A DNA stretch of 64,000 nucleotides from Bradyrhizobium diazoefficiens (GTDB lineage: Bacteria; Pseudomonadota; Alphaproteobacteria; Rhizobiales; Xanthobacteraceae): contig NZ_JAENXS010000002.1 of NCBI RefSeq assembly GCF_016612535.1, forward strand, positions 1,364,001 to 1,428,000, written 5' to 3'. The notes beneath the pieces were generated by a model. It was not told the origin of the DNA, made no database searches, and saw nothing but the letters and a program-made list of their open reading frames with translations. Below are positions 1 through 8,960 of this stretch, one piece after another. A program made the position numbers and the translations under genes. Positions within the stretch are counted from its first letter, which is position 1, and every line of letters begins with the position of its first letter.

Positions 1-468
1 GTGGCAAATGTCATGGCCTCGTCCTACGTGGGCTTGCGGGTCTCGCTGGGAATGGCGCTCATCGCGCTGATCATGGTGGCGCTCGCCGAGAACGCGCGAA
101 TCCCGGTCGACAACCCGGCCACACATCTCGAGCTCACCATGGTGCATGAGGCGATGGTTCTCGAATACTCCGGGCGCCATCTCGCAATGATCGAATTCGG
201 TGCGTTTCTGAAGCTGTTGCTCTATATCTCGCTGATCGCCTGCGTGTTCCTGCCCTGGAAGATCGCCGTCTTCGGCACCGGCCCGTTGTCGTATGCCATC
301 GGCGCTGGCGCCTATCTCGTCAAACTCGCGGCTGCCGGATTTCTACTTGCGTTGTTCGAAACCGCGACGGCGAAAATGAGAGTTTTTCGTGTTCCTCAGT
401 TTCTCGGCGCCGCGCTTATGCTGGGCTTGCTCGGCACGCTGCTCTTGTTCGTGTCGAGGAGTTTCTGA
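1..468 (+). CDS. hyfC: HyfC/NuoH-like membrane subunit, 5' end cut by window
   Basis: This is the C-terminal 155 residues of a NuoH/HycD-like quinone-pocket membrane subunit. The reading frame is open from base 1, so the true start lies upstream. Recognisable features are the conserved ENARIPVDNPATHLELT segment, the ME/HEAM loop that follows it, and about four hydrophobic helices. In complex-I-like and membrane hydrogenase complexes this subunit anchors the peripheral arm and helps couple redox chemistry to ion pumping. The stop codon overlaps the hyfE start by one base (TGATG), which implies translational coupling. The family assignment is firm; the exact complex type is inferred from hyfG. 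Confidence 0.85.
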   Translation: MANVMASSYVGLRVSLGMALIALIMVALAENARIPVDNPATHLELTMVHEAMVLEYSGRHLAMIEFGAFLKLLLYISLIACVFLPWKIAVFGTGPLSYAIGAGAYLVKLAAAGFLLALFETATAKMRVFRVPQFLGAALMLGLLGTLLLFVSRSF

Positions 469-1136
469 TGCAGATGCACAGCCTCTCCTTCGACGTCTCG
501 CACACGCTCGCCGGCGGACTGGTCCTGATCAGCTTCATGATGCTGTACCAGGACCGGCTTTATTCGCTGCTCAACGTCTTTGCGCTTCACGCGTTGGTGC
601 TCGCGTTTTCCGTCGCTTGGCAGGCTTATATCCAGAATGCGCCTCATCTCTACGTGACCGCGGCGATTGCGCTCGTCTTCAAGGCGATCGTTATCCCGGT
701 GGCGCTGCACCGCATCGTCCAGCAGCTCGGGATTCACCGGGACATCGAGTCGGCCGTGGGGATCGGCCCGACCATGCTGGCCGGGATGGGGCTGGTTGCC
801 CTCTCCATGGTTCTGATGCTGCGGGTCACCGCCGATGCCGACCCGCTCGCGCGCGAAGATCTCGCCTTCGCACTGTCGGTCGTGCTGCTCGGGCTGCTGG
901 TCATGGTGACGCGGCGCAATGCCGTCAGTCAGGTCGTTGGATTCATGTCGCTTGAGAATGGACTGGTGCTGGCGGCTACCGGTGCCAAAGGTATGCCGCT
1001 GGTCGTCGAGATCAGCGTAGCCTTCTCGATCCTGATCGCCTTCATCGTCATCGGCATCTTCCTATTCCGAATTCGCGAGCGCTTCGATTCCGTGGACGTC
1101 TCCGCACTCGACGACTTCCGGGGCGAGCGGCGATGA
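468..1136 (+). CDS. hyfE: HyfE-like membrane subunit (NuoK-related)
   Basis: A 222-residue integral membrane protein with about six to seven hydrophobic segments, matching hydrogenase-4 component E, whose C-terminal half is NuoK-like. The conserved SLENGLVLAATGAKGMPLVVEI stretch near residue 165 resembles the NuoK glutamate helix (only its pattern is cited here). The likely role is in the ion-conducting membrane arm between HyfC and HyfF. It overlaps hyfC by one base and hyfF by four bases (ATGA), so it is part of one tightly coupled operon. Confidence 0.85.
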   Translation: MQMHSLSFDVSHTLAGGLVLISFMMLYQDRLYSLLNVFALHALVLAFSVAWQAYIQNAPHLYVTAAIALVFKAIVIPVALHRIVQQLGIHRDIESAVGIGPTMLAGMGLVALSMVLMLRVTADADPLAREDLAFALSVVLLGLLVMVTRRNAVSQVVGFMSLENGLVLAATGAKGMPLVVEISVAFSILIAFIVIGIFLFRIRERFDSVDVSALDDFRGERR

Positions 1137-2584
1137 GCGTATTCTCCTTCGATCCTGTAACGGCTGTCCTGCTGATTCCGATCGGCTCGGCAGTGTTGCT
1201 CGCCGCGTTGCCCGGCTACCGGCTGACAGCGCGGTTAAACGTCGTTGCGAGCCTGGCGACATTTCTTTCGGCGCTTTCGCTGTTCGTGATCGAACGTCCG
1301 CAGCCCGGGCCGTACGTGCAGATCGACGATCTCAACATCGTCTTCATCGTGCTCAATACGTTCGTGGGTTTCACGACCAGCGTCTTCAGCGCGAGCTACA
1401 TTGCGCACGAGATCGAAACAGGGCGCTTGACCCCGGTCTACCTGCGTTTCTACCACGCCATGTATCAGACCATGATGTTCGGCATGAACCTCGCTTTCGC
1501 GTCGAACAACATCGGTCTGATGTGGGTGGCGGTGGAAGTCGCGACCCTGACGACGGTGCTGATGGTCGGCATCTATCGCACCCACGCCGCTTTGGAGGCG
1601 GCGTGGAAATATTTCATCCTGGGCAGTGTCGGAATAGCGTTCGCGCTGTTCGGCACGATCCTGGTCTATATGGCGGCGCGTCCGATCGTGGGTGAGGGCC
1701 AGGACGGCATGGTTTGGACGGTGTTGATCCAACATGCAGCGAATTTTGATCCTGCCCTGCTTAACGTCGCTTTCATCTTCCTGTTTCTCGGATACGGGAC
1801 AAAGGTTGGGCTCGCGCCGCTGCATGCCTGGTTGCCTGATGCGCACGCCGAAGGTCCAACGCCAATATCCGCGGTATTGTCGGGGCTGCTGCTGAACGTT
1901 GCGCTCTATGCGCTATTGCGCTTCAAGATATTGCTTACCGCCAATCCAGCGGCGATCGCTCCCGGCCCCTTGATGGTGACGATGGGCCTGCTCTCGCTGG
2001 TCTTCGCGTCGTTCATGCTCTACCGCCGCCGCGACATCAAACGCCTGTTCGCCTATTCCTCGATCGAACATATGGGCATTATTGTTTTTGCGTTCGGAAT
2101 GGGGGGCCCGCTCGCTAATTTTGCCGGGCTGCTGCACATGGTGATGCACAGCCTGACCAAGTCGGCAATCTTCTACGCGGTCGGCCATATCTCGCAGATC
2201 AAAGGCACGCAGAGGATCGCCAATATCCGGGGCCTGACGGTGACTCATCCGGCGCTCGGCTGGGGTCTGGTCATAGGCGTCGTCGCGATTGCCGGACTGC
2301 CGCCGCTTGGCATCTTCATGAGCGAATTTCTCGTGGTCAGTTCAACCTTTGCGCGGCAGCCGCTGCTCGCTCTCGCGCTGGTGTTCGGGTTGTTGCTTGC
2401 GTTCGGCGCATTGACTTTGCGCCTGACCAGCGTTGCATTCGGCGAACCCCGCGGCAGCAAGAAGCCTGCGGAAGCCTCTTACGTGCCAATGTTTGCGCAT
2501 CTTGCGCTTGTCTTCGGCGCGGGAATCTATCTTCCCGCGCCGCTCGTGGTCTGGTTCCAGCACGTGGCCCGCCTGCTTGGATAG
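1133..2584 (+). CDS. hyfF: HyfF-like proton-antiporter-type membrane subunit
   Basis: A 483-residue polytopic protein of the NuoL/M/N-MrpA/D antiporter family. It carries the family signature around residues 225-245 (GTKVGLAPLHAWLPDAHAEG), then YSSIEHMG and the HMVMHSLTKSAIFY lysine helix. About fourteen hydrophobic segments can be counted. It would form the ion-translocating module of the complex. It is shorter than HycC/NuoL and lacks a long C-terminal lateral helix, as expected for HyfF. The ATG overlaps the hyfE stop by four bases, and hyfG starts 17 bases after its stop. Confidence 0.87.
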   Translation: MSVFSFDPVTAVLLIPIGSAVLLAALPGYRLTARLNVVASLATFLSALSLFVIERPQPGPYVQIDDLNIVFIVLNTFVGFTTSVFSASYIAHEIETGRLTPVYLRFYHAMYQTMMFGMNLAFASNNIGLMWVAVEVATLTTVLMVGIYRTHAALEAAWKYFILGSVGIAFALFGTILVYMAARPIVGEGQDGMVWTVLIQHAANFDPALLNVAFIFLFLGYGTKVGLAPLHAWLPDAHAEGPTPISAVLSGLLLNVALYALLRFKILLTANPAAIAPGPLMVTMGLLSLVFASFMLYRRRDIKRLFAYSSIEHMGIIVFAFGMGGPLANFAGLLHMVMHSLTKSAIFYAVGHISQIKGTQRIANIRGLTVTHPALGWGLVIGVVAIAGLPPLGIFMSEFLVVSSTFARQPLLALALVFGLLLAFGALTLRLTSVAFGEPRGSKKPAEASYVPMFAHLALVFGAGIYLPAPLVVWFQHVARLLG

Positions 2585-2601
2585 TCTGGAGATAACGAGA
2601 T

Positions 2602-4113
2602 ATGCCGTCGCTGATTGATCTGACCCTGGAGGGCCGCGCGATAGAGCAGCATCACCCGTGGCCGCGTGCGACGGTCGATGCTTCGGTGTGGGAATTTGCA
2701 GCCAGTGAACTCGCCCATGGGCGTTGGAGCCTGCTCGGCCTTTGGGGTGAGCCGTCTACGGTGCACATGGCTATCATGGACGGGGATACGGCTGACATCG
2801 CGATAGTCAGCCTCGATTGCCCCGAACGCAACTATCCTTCGGTTGCCAAGCACCACCGGCCGGCCCTTCGACTGGAGCGCACCATCCACGATCTGTTCGG
2901 ACTATCGGCCGAAGGTTTGCCCGATGCCCGCCCCTGGCTCGATCACGACCGTTGGGGTATCCGCTTCCCGCTGGGAGATCGCGTCAAGGCGTTGTCGATG
3001 GCGGCTCCATACCGTTTCTTGGCGGCGGAAGGCGACGGCCTGCATCAGATCGCCGTCGGTCCGGTGCATGCAGGCATCATCGAACCCGGACATTTCCGCT
3101 TCACGGCCAGTGGAGAGACCGTGGTTCGGTTGGAGCAGCGGCTTGGGTATACCCACAAGGGTGTCGATGGGTTGATGATTGGAGCTAGTCTCGAACGGGC
3201 CGCGCAGCTTGCGGGCCGCATATCGGGAGACAGCACCGCCTCCTATTCCTACGCGTTTTCGCGGGCGGCCGAGGCGGCTCTGGAACTCATTGTGCCGGAT
3301 CGCGCCGTGTGGCTACGCGCCCTGATGGCGGAACTCGAGCGGCTCGCCAACCATCTCGGCGACATCGGCGCAATCTGCAACGATGCCTCATTCGCACTCA
3401 TGCACGCTCATTGCAGCGTCCTGCGCGAGAGCGTCCTGCGCGCATCCCGTAACGTATTCGGCCATCGATTGATGCGGGATATCATTGTACCCGGCGGCGT
3501 GACCCGCGACATCGACGATCCAGGGATAGAGGCCATCCAGTCGATGCTGGATAACATCCGCCGGCGTTTTCCGGCCTTGCTCGAACTATACGACAACACC
3601 GCGTCGCTCCAGGATCGTACGGTCGATACCGGCGTGCTCAAACCTGCGCTGGCCAGGCAATATGCCGCCGGAGGTTACGTCGGCCGCGCCTCCGGGCGCG
3701 CCTTCGACGCGCGCAAAGCCCTTGGCTATCCGCCATACGACAGCTTGAGCTTTGACGCGCCGGTTCTGAACGAGGGCGATGTCAACGCCCGGGTCTGGAT
3801 CCGGATACGCGAGGTCGAGCAGAGTGTTTCACTGATCGACCAGATATTGGACCGCCTTCCCGAGGGCCCAACGGGCACCCTTGCCGGGCATCGGCGGGAG
3901 CCACGGGAGGGCATGGCTGTCGTCGAGGGATTCCGGGGTGACATCCTGGTCTGGCTCCGCCTACGGGATGGCCAAGTAGAACGATGCCACCTACGCGACC
4001 CATCATGGTTCCAATGGCCGCTGCTCGAGGCGGTGATCGAGAACAATATCGTCGCCGATTTTCCACTCTGCAACAAATCGTTCAATTGCTCCTATTCCGG
4101 ACACGACCTTTAG
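2602..4113 (+). CDS. hyfG: HyfG-like large subunit without NiFe cysteines
   Basis: A 503-residue fusion of a NuoC-like N-terminal domain (to about residue 120, with the ERTIHDLFGL motif) and a NuoD/hydrogenase-large-subunit-like domain. The RLGYTHKGVD segment is typical of HycE/NuoD. The proximal metal motif, RxCGxC in true group-4 hydrogenases, reads R206-I-S-G-D-S211, so both cysteines are serine. The C-terminal CxxC motif is also absent (end reads NCSYSGHDL). The protein therefore cannot hold a NiFe centre and fits the energy-converting-hydrogenase-related (Ehr) group. Some genome annotations of such proteins use hydrogenase names, which would mislead here. Confidence 0.85.
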   Translation: MPSLIDLTLEGRAIEQHHPWPRATVDASVWEFAASELAHGRWSLLGLWGEPSTVHMAIMDGDTADIAIVSLDCPERNYPSVAKHHRPALRLERTIHDLFGLSAEGLPDARPWLDHDRWGIRFPLGDRVKALSMAAPYRFLAAEGDGLHQIAVGPVHAGIIEPGHFRFTASGETVVRLEQRLGYTHKGVDGLMIGASLERAAQLAGRISGDSTASYSYAFSRAAEAALELIVPDRAVWLRALMAELERLANHLGDIGAICNDASFALMHAHCSVLRESVLRASRNVFGHRLMRDIIVPGGVTRDIDDPGIEAIQSMLDNIRRRFPALLELYDNTASLQDRTVDTGVLKPALARQYAAGGYVGRASGRAFDARKALGYPPYDSLSFDAPVLNEGDVNARVWIRIREVEQSVSLIDQILDRLPEGPTGTLAGHRREPREGMAVVEGFRGDILVWLRLRDGQVERCHLRDPSWFQWPLLEAVIENNIVADFPLCNKSFNCSYSGHDL

Positions 4114-4122
4114 GGGGAGGCG

Positions 4123-4680
4123 ATGCGCAAACTTCTCTTTCAGAGTCTCTTTAGAGGTCCGCTTACGGAGCAAGCGCCCTCCCAGAGCGAAACTGCCGTC
4201 GAAGAACTCGCGGCCGCGGTCAAGCATGCTGCGCGGTCGCGGCTCGGTAGAAGTCTCTCGATACGGGAGGTCGACGCAGGATCCTGCAACGGCTGCGAGC
4301 TTGAAATTCACGCTTTGAACAACGCCTATTACGACGTCGAACGCTTCGGCATTCGGTTCGTCGCCTCACCGCGCCACGCCGACGTGCTTATGGTCACCGG
4401 GCCCGTGACCAAGAACATGAGCGACGCGTTGGAGCGCACCTATCTCGCAATGCCCAATCCAAAATGGGTTGTAGCCGTCGGAGATTGTGCACGCGACGGC
4501 GGGTGTTTCGCCGGAAGCTACGCAGTGGTCGGGGGCGTCTCACGGGTTATTCCCGTCGACCTTCATATTCCTGGCTGTCCGCCGGCACCCGCAACGATCT
4601 TGCAGGGACTTTTGTCTCTCCTCGATCAAGCGGCCAACAAGGCCGCGACACCGAGCCGTGGCGGCCAAGCACATGAATGA
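4123..4680 (+). CDS. hyfI: HyfI-like 4Fe-4S subunit (NuoB family)
   Basis: A 185-residue small subunit of the NuoB/HycG family. Cluster ligands are visible: the GSCNGCELE pair near residue 53, a cysteine in VGDCARDGGCF, and the PGCPPAP cysteine near residue 152. These would hold the proximal N2-type 4Fe-4S cluster facing the HyfG active-site cavity. Unlike HyfG, its cluster ligands are intact, so electron transfer to a quinone or unknown acceptor is plausible. It starts 10 bases after hyfG behind a strong GGGGGAGG ribosome site and appears to be the last gene of the operon. Confidence 0.87.
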   Translation: MRKLLFQSLFRGPLTEQAPSQSETAVEELAAAVKHAARSRLGRSLSIREVDAGSCNGCELEIHALNNAYYDVERFGIRFVASPRHADVLMVTGPVTKNMSDALERTYLAMPNPKWVVAVGDCARDGGCFAGSYAVVGGVSRVIPVDLHIPGCPPAPATILQGLLSLLDQAANKAATPSRGGQAHE

Positions 4681-4819
4681 GGCACATGAATACGGTGCGT
4701 AACAGCCCCGCCCTGCTGGCTCCGGAGAAACTGGGGTTGTCGCGCCGCCGCTATCCAACCCGCGCGTCGCGCCGTCACCGCCGTGGTCAAATTTTCTGCA
4801 GCTGGTCAAACTCTCCAGA

Positions 4820-5143
4820 CTATCGGGTCCTTGCCACGGCCGCCCGCGACGCGCCGGCCTTAGGCTGTCGGGGACGGATCATCTTCGGGGTTCCGATATG
4901 CTCCCTGAGTCGAACTCCCCGACCGCCCGACGTACTCGATCCGCCAGGCCCGATAAGCTCAATGCCGGCCCCCTCCAGCGCCGAAACAAGCTTCATGAGT
5001 GAGTCCACGTTGCCCCTGATCACACCATCGCTCGCCTCCATCCGCTGAATTGTAGGCACCGAAAGGTCCGCGAGCTCCGCCGTCTTGCGCTGATCGATGT
5101 TGAGAAGGGCCCTTGCGGCCCGAAGTTGATTTGAGGTGATCAT
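4820..5143 (-). CDS. XRE-family helix-turn-helix regulator
   Basis: A 107-residue protein with an N-terminal Cro/CI-type HTH (residues 3-58: NQLRAARALLNIDQRKTAEL, then SVPTIQRME as recognition helix). The C-terminal tail is short and basic with no ligand domain. This compact form is common in alphaproteobacteria as an autonomous repressor or antitoxin-like regulator, but no toxin partner is visible next to it. It is transcribed away from the methyltransferase gene at 5371, sharing an AT-rich intergenic region (5144-5370) in which its operator probably lies. The target is unknown. Confidence 0.8.
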   Translation of the reverse strand: MITSNQLRAARALLNIDQRKTAELADLSVPTIQRMEASDGVIRGNVDSLMKLVSALEGAGIELIGPGGSSTSGGRGVRLREHIGTPKMIRPRQPKAGASRAAVARTR

Positions 5144-5370
5144 CAGAAAAGAAGCCAGCCCTTGAGACGGTAAAGAGTAGTATATACGATCTAAATCGTG
5201 TTCTCAAGTATCGAAACATATATGCAATATATCAAAACGGACTAGACAAGATGTCTTAAACATTAGTCATAACGTTATAAGCACTCATATCGCTGTCTTT
5301 CTCATACTTTCTACCGTATTTGCAGTTATGCTACGACAAGCGCCGGGCGACGGCCTAGTAGCCCTCACAG
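5144..5370. promoter_or_regulatory. AT-rich divergent intergenic region
   Basis: This 227-base stretch between the divergent XRE and methyltransferase genes is strikingly AT-rich for the window, with TATATA-like runs around 5175-5235. It must carry both promoters and is the likely operator region of the XRE regulator. No precise box is claimed. Confidence 0.45.
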
Positions 5371-6123
5371 GTGGGTCTGGGCATGCTCCTGCTCGGTAGA
5401 TTTCAAGGCAAAAATGGACAGATCGACGTTGTCGAGTGCTCGCACGACGGCACCCGCGTCTATTCCGAAGAGGGCGTGCGGCAAAGCCAGGCTACGCCGA
5501 ACGGCGAGAGTGTGTTTACATACATCAACATCATGGAGACCTTTCTCGATCGGTCCGCCAACGTCTTGATACTCGGCTGCGGCGGCGGAAATCTCGCGAC
5601 ACGCCTGACAAGACTCGGCAAGCATGTGACAGTCGTCGATATCAATCCGCTTTCGTTCACGATCGCGCGTAGATTCTTCGGCCTGCCTGGCGACATCGTC
5701 TGCATCACGTCGGACTTCCGAAGCTACGTTCGCGATTGCCGCAGCTCGTACGATGCGATCGCAATCGACGTGGGCGGCCCTGGCTTCTCTTTCGCGACCG
5801 AATTCGACGAATGGACTTGCGACGCAATTCGATCTCGGTTGGCGCCAGCTGGGCGCGTCGTGATGAACGCTCTGGTCGTGCATGACATCGATCCGAATCC
5901 AGACCGCATTACCGCCCGTCTTTCAGGGAACGAACTCCATTCATGGATCGTGGACGAGCCTGGAGTCAGCGATCGAAACGCCATTATCGCCTGCCTTCCC
6001 GAAAAGGTGTTGCCTGCACCGGGGCCGCTGATGCGCATTCTGCAAGCCTCCGATGAAAAGTGGGTCGTCCGCAGGTCCAGGCTTCGCAAATACGATCTTG
6101 GATCGCTGCGTCGGTCCTCATGA
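5371..6123 (+). CDS. Spermidine-synthase-like class I methyltransferase
   Basis: A 250-residue protein with a Rossmann AdoMet-binding core: glycine motif ILGCGGGNLATRL near residue 67, acidic end of strand 2 in VTVVDINP, and YDAIAIDVGG near residue 130. The order resembles SpeE-type aminopropyltransferases, but the family GGGDG motif reads GCGGGN, so polyamine synthesis is not assured. The GTG at 5371 is taken as start; an ATG four codons later (5383) is an alternative. It is divergent from the XRE gene and convergent with the molybdoenzyme operon. GC content is lower than its neighbours, hinting at acquisition by transfer. Confidence 0.65.
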   Translation: MGLGMLLLGRFQGKNGQIDVVECSHDGTRVYSEEGVRQSQATPNGESVFTYINIMETFLDRSANVLILGCGGGNLATRLTRLGKHVTVVDINPLSFTIARRFFGLPGDIVCITSDFRSYVRDCRSSYDAIAIDVGGPGFSFATEFDEWTCDAIRSRLAPAGRVVMNALVVHDIDPNPDRITARLSGNELHSWIVDEPGVSDRNAIIACLPEKVLPAPGPLMRILQASDEKWVVRRSRLRKYDLGSLRRSS

Positions 6124-6216
6124 GCGAAAGGCAGGAAGTCCGGATCACCAGCGTTGGAGTTGCGTCTTCGCCAAGAATCGGACCGGCCAACGTGGGGGAG
6201 AAGGGCGCACGCGTCG

Positions 6217-8469
6217 CTATATCGATGCCTGCTTGATTCGCTCGCGGCTAAGCGGCAGGTCCCTTATCCGTTTGCCAATCGCGTCCGCAACCGCGTTGGC
6301 GACCGCCCCGGCCGCCGGGCCTTGGCCGGTTTCGCCTGCTCCGAGGAAAGGCAGCCCCGGCCGGTTGATGAGGTGAACCTCAATGCTGTCCGGCACCTGA
6401 GCGAACCGCATGATCGGATATGTGGACCAGTCGATGCTGGTGATGCGCGTGTCGTCGAAACTGACGCTTTCATACAGCGTCCAGCTCGCCGATTGCAGGA
6501 TCGCTCCCTCGACTTGGTTGACCAGTCCGTCGGGATTGACTATTTGCCCGCTGTCGACTGCGGCAACGGCGCGCGCGAGCCGCGTGCGGCCGGAGTCGCG
6601 GTCGACCTCGACTTCAGCCGCAATCGCGCAATAGGCCGCGAGGTTCTTGTAGCGGGCGAATGCAAAGCCGCGGCCGCGACCGGCTTTCCTTTGATAACTG
6701 CTCCAGCGGAATTTCTCGGCGGCGGCTGCGACGACGTCTCGCGCACGCGGATCCTCCAGGTGCTTCAGGCGGAATTGGACCGGATCTTGACCTGCCGCCT
6801 CGGCAAGCTCGTCCATGAAGCTCTCGATCGAGAACACGTTCATGTAGGCGCCGAGCGCCCGCAACGCGGAAACCCGGAGCGGCATCGTCGGCAAAAAGTG
6901 GTGCACCACGCGTGCGTTCGGAAACTTGTAGAGCGGGATCGCATTGCGGTCGCCGCCTCCCTCGGGCAAGGGCAGCGGCTTCGGCGCGGGGACGGCGAAC
7001 GCATCAGCGAGGTGCTGAGCTGCCAGCAGCGAACCCGCGCCGCCGGGCCGCATCGAATGCGTGTTGCTCCAGACCTCGTGATACCAGTCGCGGATCGCGC
7101 CGTCTTCTCCGAGGCTGGCCGCGAGATGGGTCACCATGGCAGGGCCGTAAGGCTCCCAGCCATGCTCCTGCTCGCGCATCCACTGAACACGCACCGGCAC
7201 ACCGGGATAGCCGCGCGCGATCAGCGCGGCATCCGCTGCCGCATCGTCGGCGCCGTTGTGTCCATAACAGCCGGAGCCTTCGACATGAATGCAGCGGACG
7301 TTCTCCTTCGGCAGGCGCAGCATCTCGGCGATAGCATCGCGGTCAGGAAAGACGCCCTGGGTGTGGGTCCAGACGGTCACCTCGTCTCCGCTGGCCTGCG
7401 CCACCGCACACGATGGTCCGATCGAGCCATGTGACTGGTAGGGCCGGGTGAACCTGGCCTCGAGCCTGCGTCCGCCGCTGCCCCCCGGCTGCCCCTGCTT
7501 CAGGATCTCGAAATCCTGCGACGGCAGCGAGGTGATGGCGTCACGCAGCTCAGGGAGCCGCGGCAAGGTGGCATGCTCCTCCCACGTCGCCGCGGCCGCG
7601 AGACGCCGCATCGCCTTGACCGCCTGATACTCGCCTTTGGCGATGACGGCGAGGAAATTGCCGTCGCGCACCACCTTGACCACGCCGGGCGCCCTCTCGA
7701 CCTGGCTCGTATCGATCGAAACCAGCCGCGCTCCGTAGCTCGGCGGCCGGATAATTCGCGCGTGCACCATATCGGGTGGTCGCATATCCTGAACGTAGGC
7801 GGCGCCGCCGGTGACTTTGGCCGGAATGTCCACGCGCCGCACCGCGATGTTCATCACCGCGAAGGTGCTTGGATCTTTCAAAGGTGAGTTCGGCTGCGCC
7901 CGAACGTGGAGCATCTGGTCGGCTACGAGCTCGCCGTAGGACAGCTTGCGTCCATCCGGAGCTGTCACGGCCCCGCCACTGGTCTTGAGCTGATCTGCCG
8001 GCAGACCCAAACGCCGGCCGGCCTCGGCGATCAGGAGCATCCGGACCTGGGCAGACGCATGCAGGATGGCGGTACCGCTGTCCTGCATGGAATGGCTGCC
8101 AGCCGTAAATCCCTCGTTCGCGGTCAGCGCGGTGTCCGCGGTCTGCAGGGCGAGAGCCGCAAGCGGCACATCGAGCTGTTCGGCCGCCACCTGCAGCAGC
8201 GCGGTCTTGATGCCCTGCCCGAGTTCGGCCTTTCCGGTGAAGACCGTGATCGCGCCGTTGGCGTCGATGCGGATCCAGCTGTCGAGCAACGGCGCATGCT
8301 TCAGGCTGCCGGGTAAGGACTCCGGCGGTGGCACGCGCGCACCGGACGGGACATGCTGGGCCGCACCGTCCTCCTGTGCCAGCACCCGCGCCGCGGCGAA
8401 GCTGACGATCAGCGCACCGGCACCGGCGACAACATGCCGACGGGAAAGAACGACGGGCATGCCGGTCAT
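6217..8469 (-). CDS. Molybdenum hydroxylase large subunit (aldehyde/isoquinoline oxidoreductase-like)
   Basis: A 750-residue catalytic subunit of the xanthine-oxidase superfamily (IorB-like). The N-terminus carries a twin-arginine signal (SRRHVVAGAGALIVSFAA) ending near AQ, so the folded cofactor-loaded enzyme is exported to the periplasm. The body has an a/b hammerhead region (about residues 200-290) and molybdopterin-binding domains; GAGETGQGPA near residue 720 contains the catalytic glutamate expected for the family. It is the last gene of a three-gene operon (cytochrome c, 2Fe-2S, Mo subunit), overlapping the 2Fe-2S gene by four bases. Substrate unknown: an aldehyde or N-heterocycle is inferred. 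Confidence 0.82.
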   Translation of the reverse strand: MTGMPVVLSRRHVVAGAGALIVSFAAARVLAQEDGAAQHVPSGARVPPPESLPGSLKHAPLLDSWIRIDANGAITVFTGKAELGQGIKTALLQVAAEQLDVPLAALALQTADTALTANEGFTAGSHSMQDSGTAILHASAQVRMLLIAEAGRRLGLPADQLKTSGGAVTAPDGRKLSYGELVADQMLHVRAQPNSPLKDPSTFAVMNIAVRRVDIPAKVTGGAAYVQDMRPPDMVHARIIRPPSYGARLVSIDTSQVERAPGVVKVVRDGNFLAVIAKGEYQAVKAMRRLAAAATWEEHATLPRLPELRDAITSLPSQDFEILKQGQPGGSGGRRLEARFTRPYQSHGSIGPSCAVAQASGDEVTVWTHTQGVFPDRDAIAEMLRLPKENVRCIHVEGSGCYGHNGADDAAADAALIARGYPGVPVRVQWMREQEHGWEPYGPAMVTHLAASLGEDGAIRDWYHEVWSNTHSMRPGGAGSLLAAQHLADAFAVPAPKPLPLPEGGGDRNAIPLYKFPNARVVHHFLPTMPLRVSALRALGAYMNVFSIESFMDELAEAAGQDPVQFRLKHLEDPRARDVVAAAAEKFRWSSYQRKAGRGRGFAFARYKNLAAYCAIAAEVEVDRDSGRTRLARAVAAVDSGQIVNPDGLVNQVEGAILQSASWTLYESVSFDDTRITSIDWSTYPIMRFAQVPDSIEVHLINRPGLPFLGAGETGQGPAAGAVANAVADAIGKRIRDLPLSRERIKQASI

Positions 8470-8960
8470 GGCGACGCCCTCCCGCTTGTGCCGGCGTCCG
8501 CCGTCTTCATCAGCGCTGCTGCGCGCTTGATGGCTCGCATGATGCGCATATGGGTCCCGCAGCGGCAGAGGTTCGGCTCCATCGCGGTTCGGATGTCAAC
8601 ATCCGACGGGCTGGAATTCTTTCTCAGGAGTGCCTGCGCCCGCATCATCATGCCGGCAATGCAGTAGCCGCACTGCGCAGCCTGTTCCTCGATGAAGGCA
8701 CGCTGCATCGGGCCTGGCGAGCCCTCTGTGCCCAAGCCTTCGACGGTGGTCACCTCCTTGCCGGCAGCGAGCAGCAGCGGCGTCAGACAGGAAAACACCG
8801 CCTCGCCATTGAGCAAGACCGTACATGCGCCGCATTGGCCAAGACCACAGCCGAATTTGGGGCCGTTCAGCCCAAGCTGGTCGCGCAGGATATAGAGTAG
8901 AGGAGTATCGGGCTCCGCACCGAGCGTGTGCTCGTGCCCGTTGCCGATGAGCTTGATCAT
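8466..8960 (-). CDS. 2Fe-2S subunit of molybdenum hydroxylase
   Basis: A 164-residue IorA/CoxS-type iron-sulfur subunit. A plant-type 2Fe-2S motif lies near residues 40-65 (GCGLGQCGACTVLLNG then a fourth cysteine), and a second cluster is bound by CGYCIAGMMM and CRCGTHMRI in the C-terminal helical domain. It passes electrons from the Mo centre to the cytochrome subunit. It has no signal peptide and is probably exported by hitch-hiking with the Tat-signal large subunit. It overlaps both neighbours by four bases (ATGA). Confidence 0.87.
   Translation of the reverse strand: MIKLIGNGHEHTLGAEPDTPLLYILRDQLGLNGPKFGCGLGQCGACTVLLNGEAVFSCLTPLLLAAGKEVTTVEGLGTEGSPGPMQRAFIEEQAAQCGYCIAGMMMRAQALLRKNSSPSDVDIRTAMEPNLCRCGTHMRIMRAIKRAAALMKTADAGTSGRASP

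Noticed and set aside
1..4680. Calling the hyf operon a hydrogenase-4 or formate hydrogenlyase
   Set aside because: The large subunit has no NiFe cysteines and no maturation genes are present in the window.
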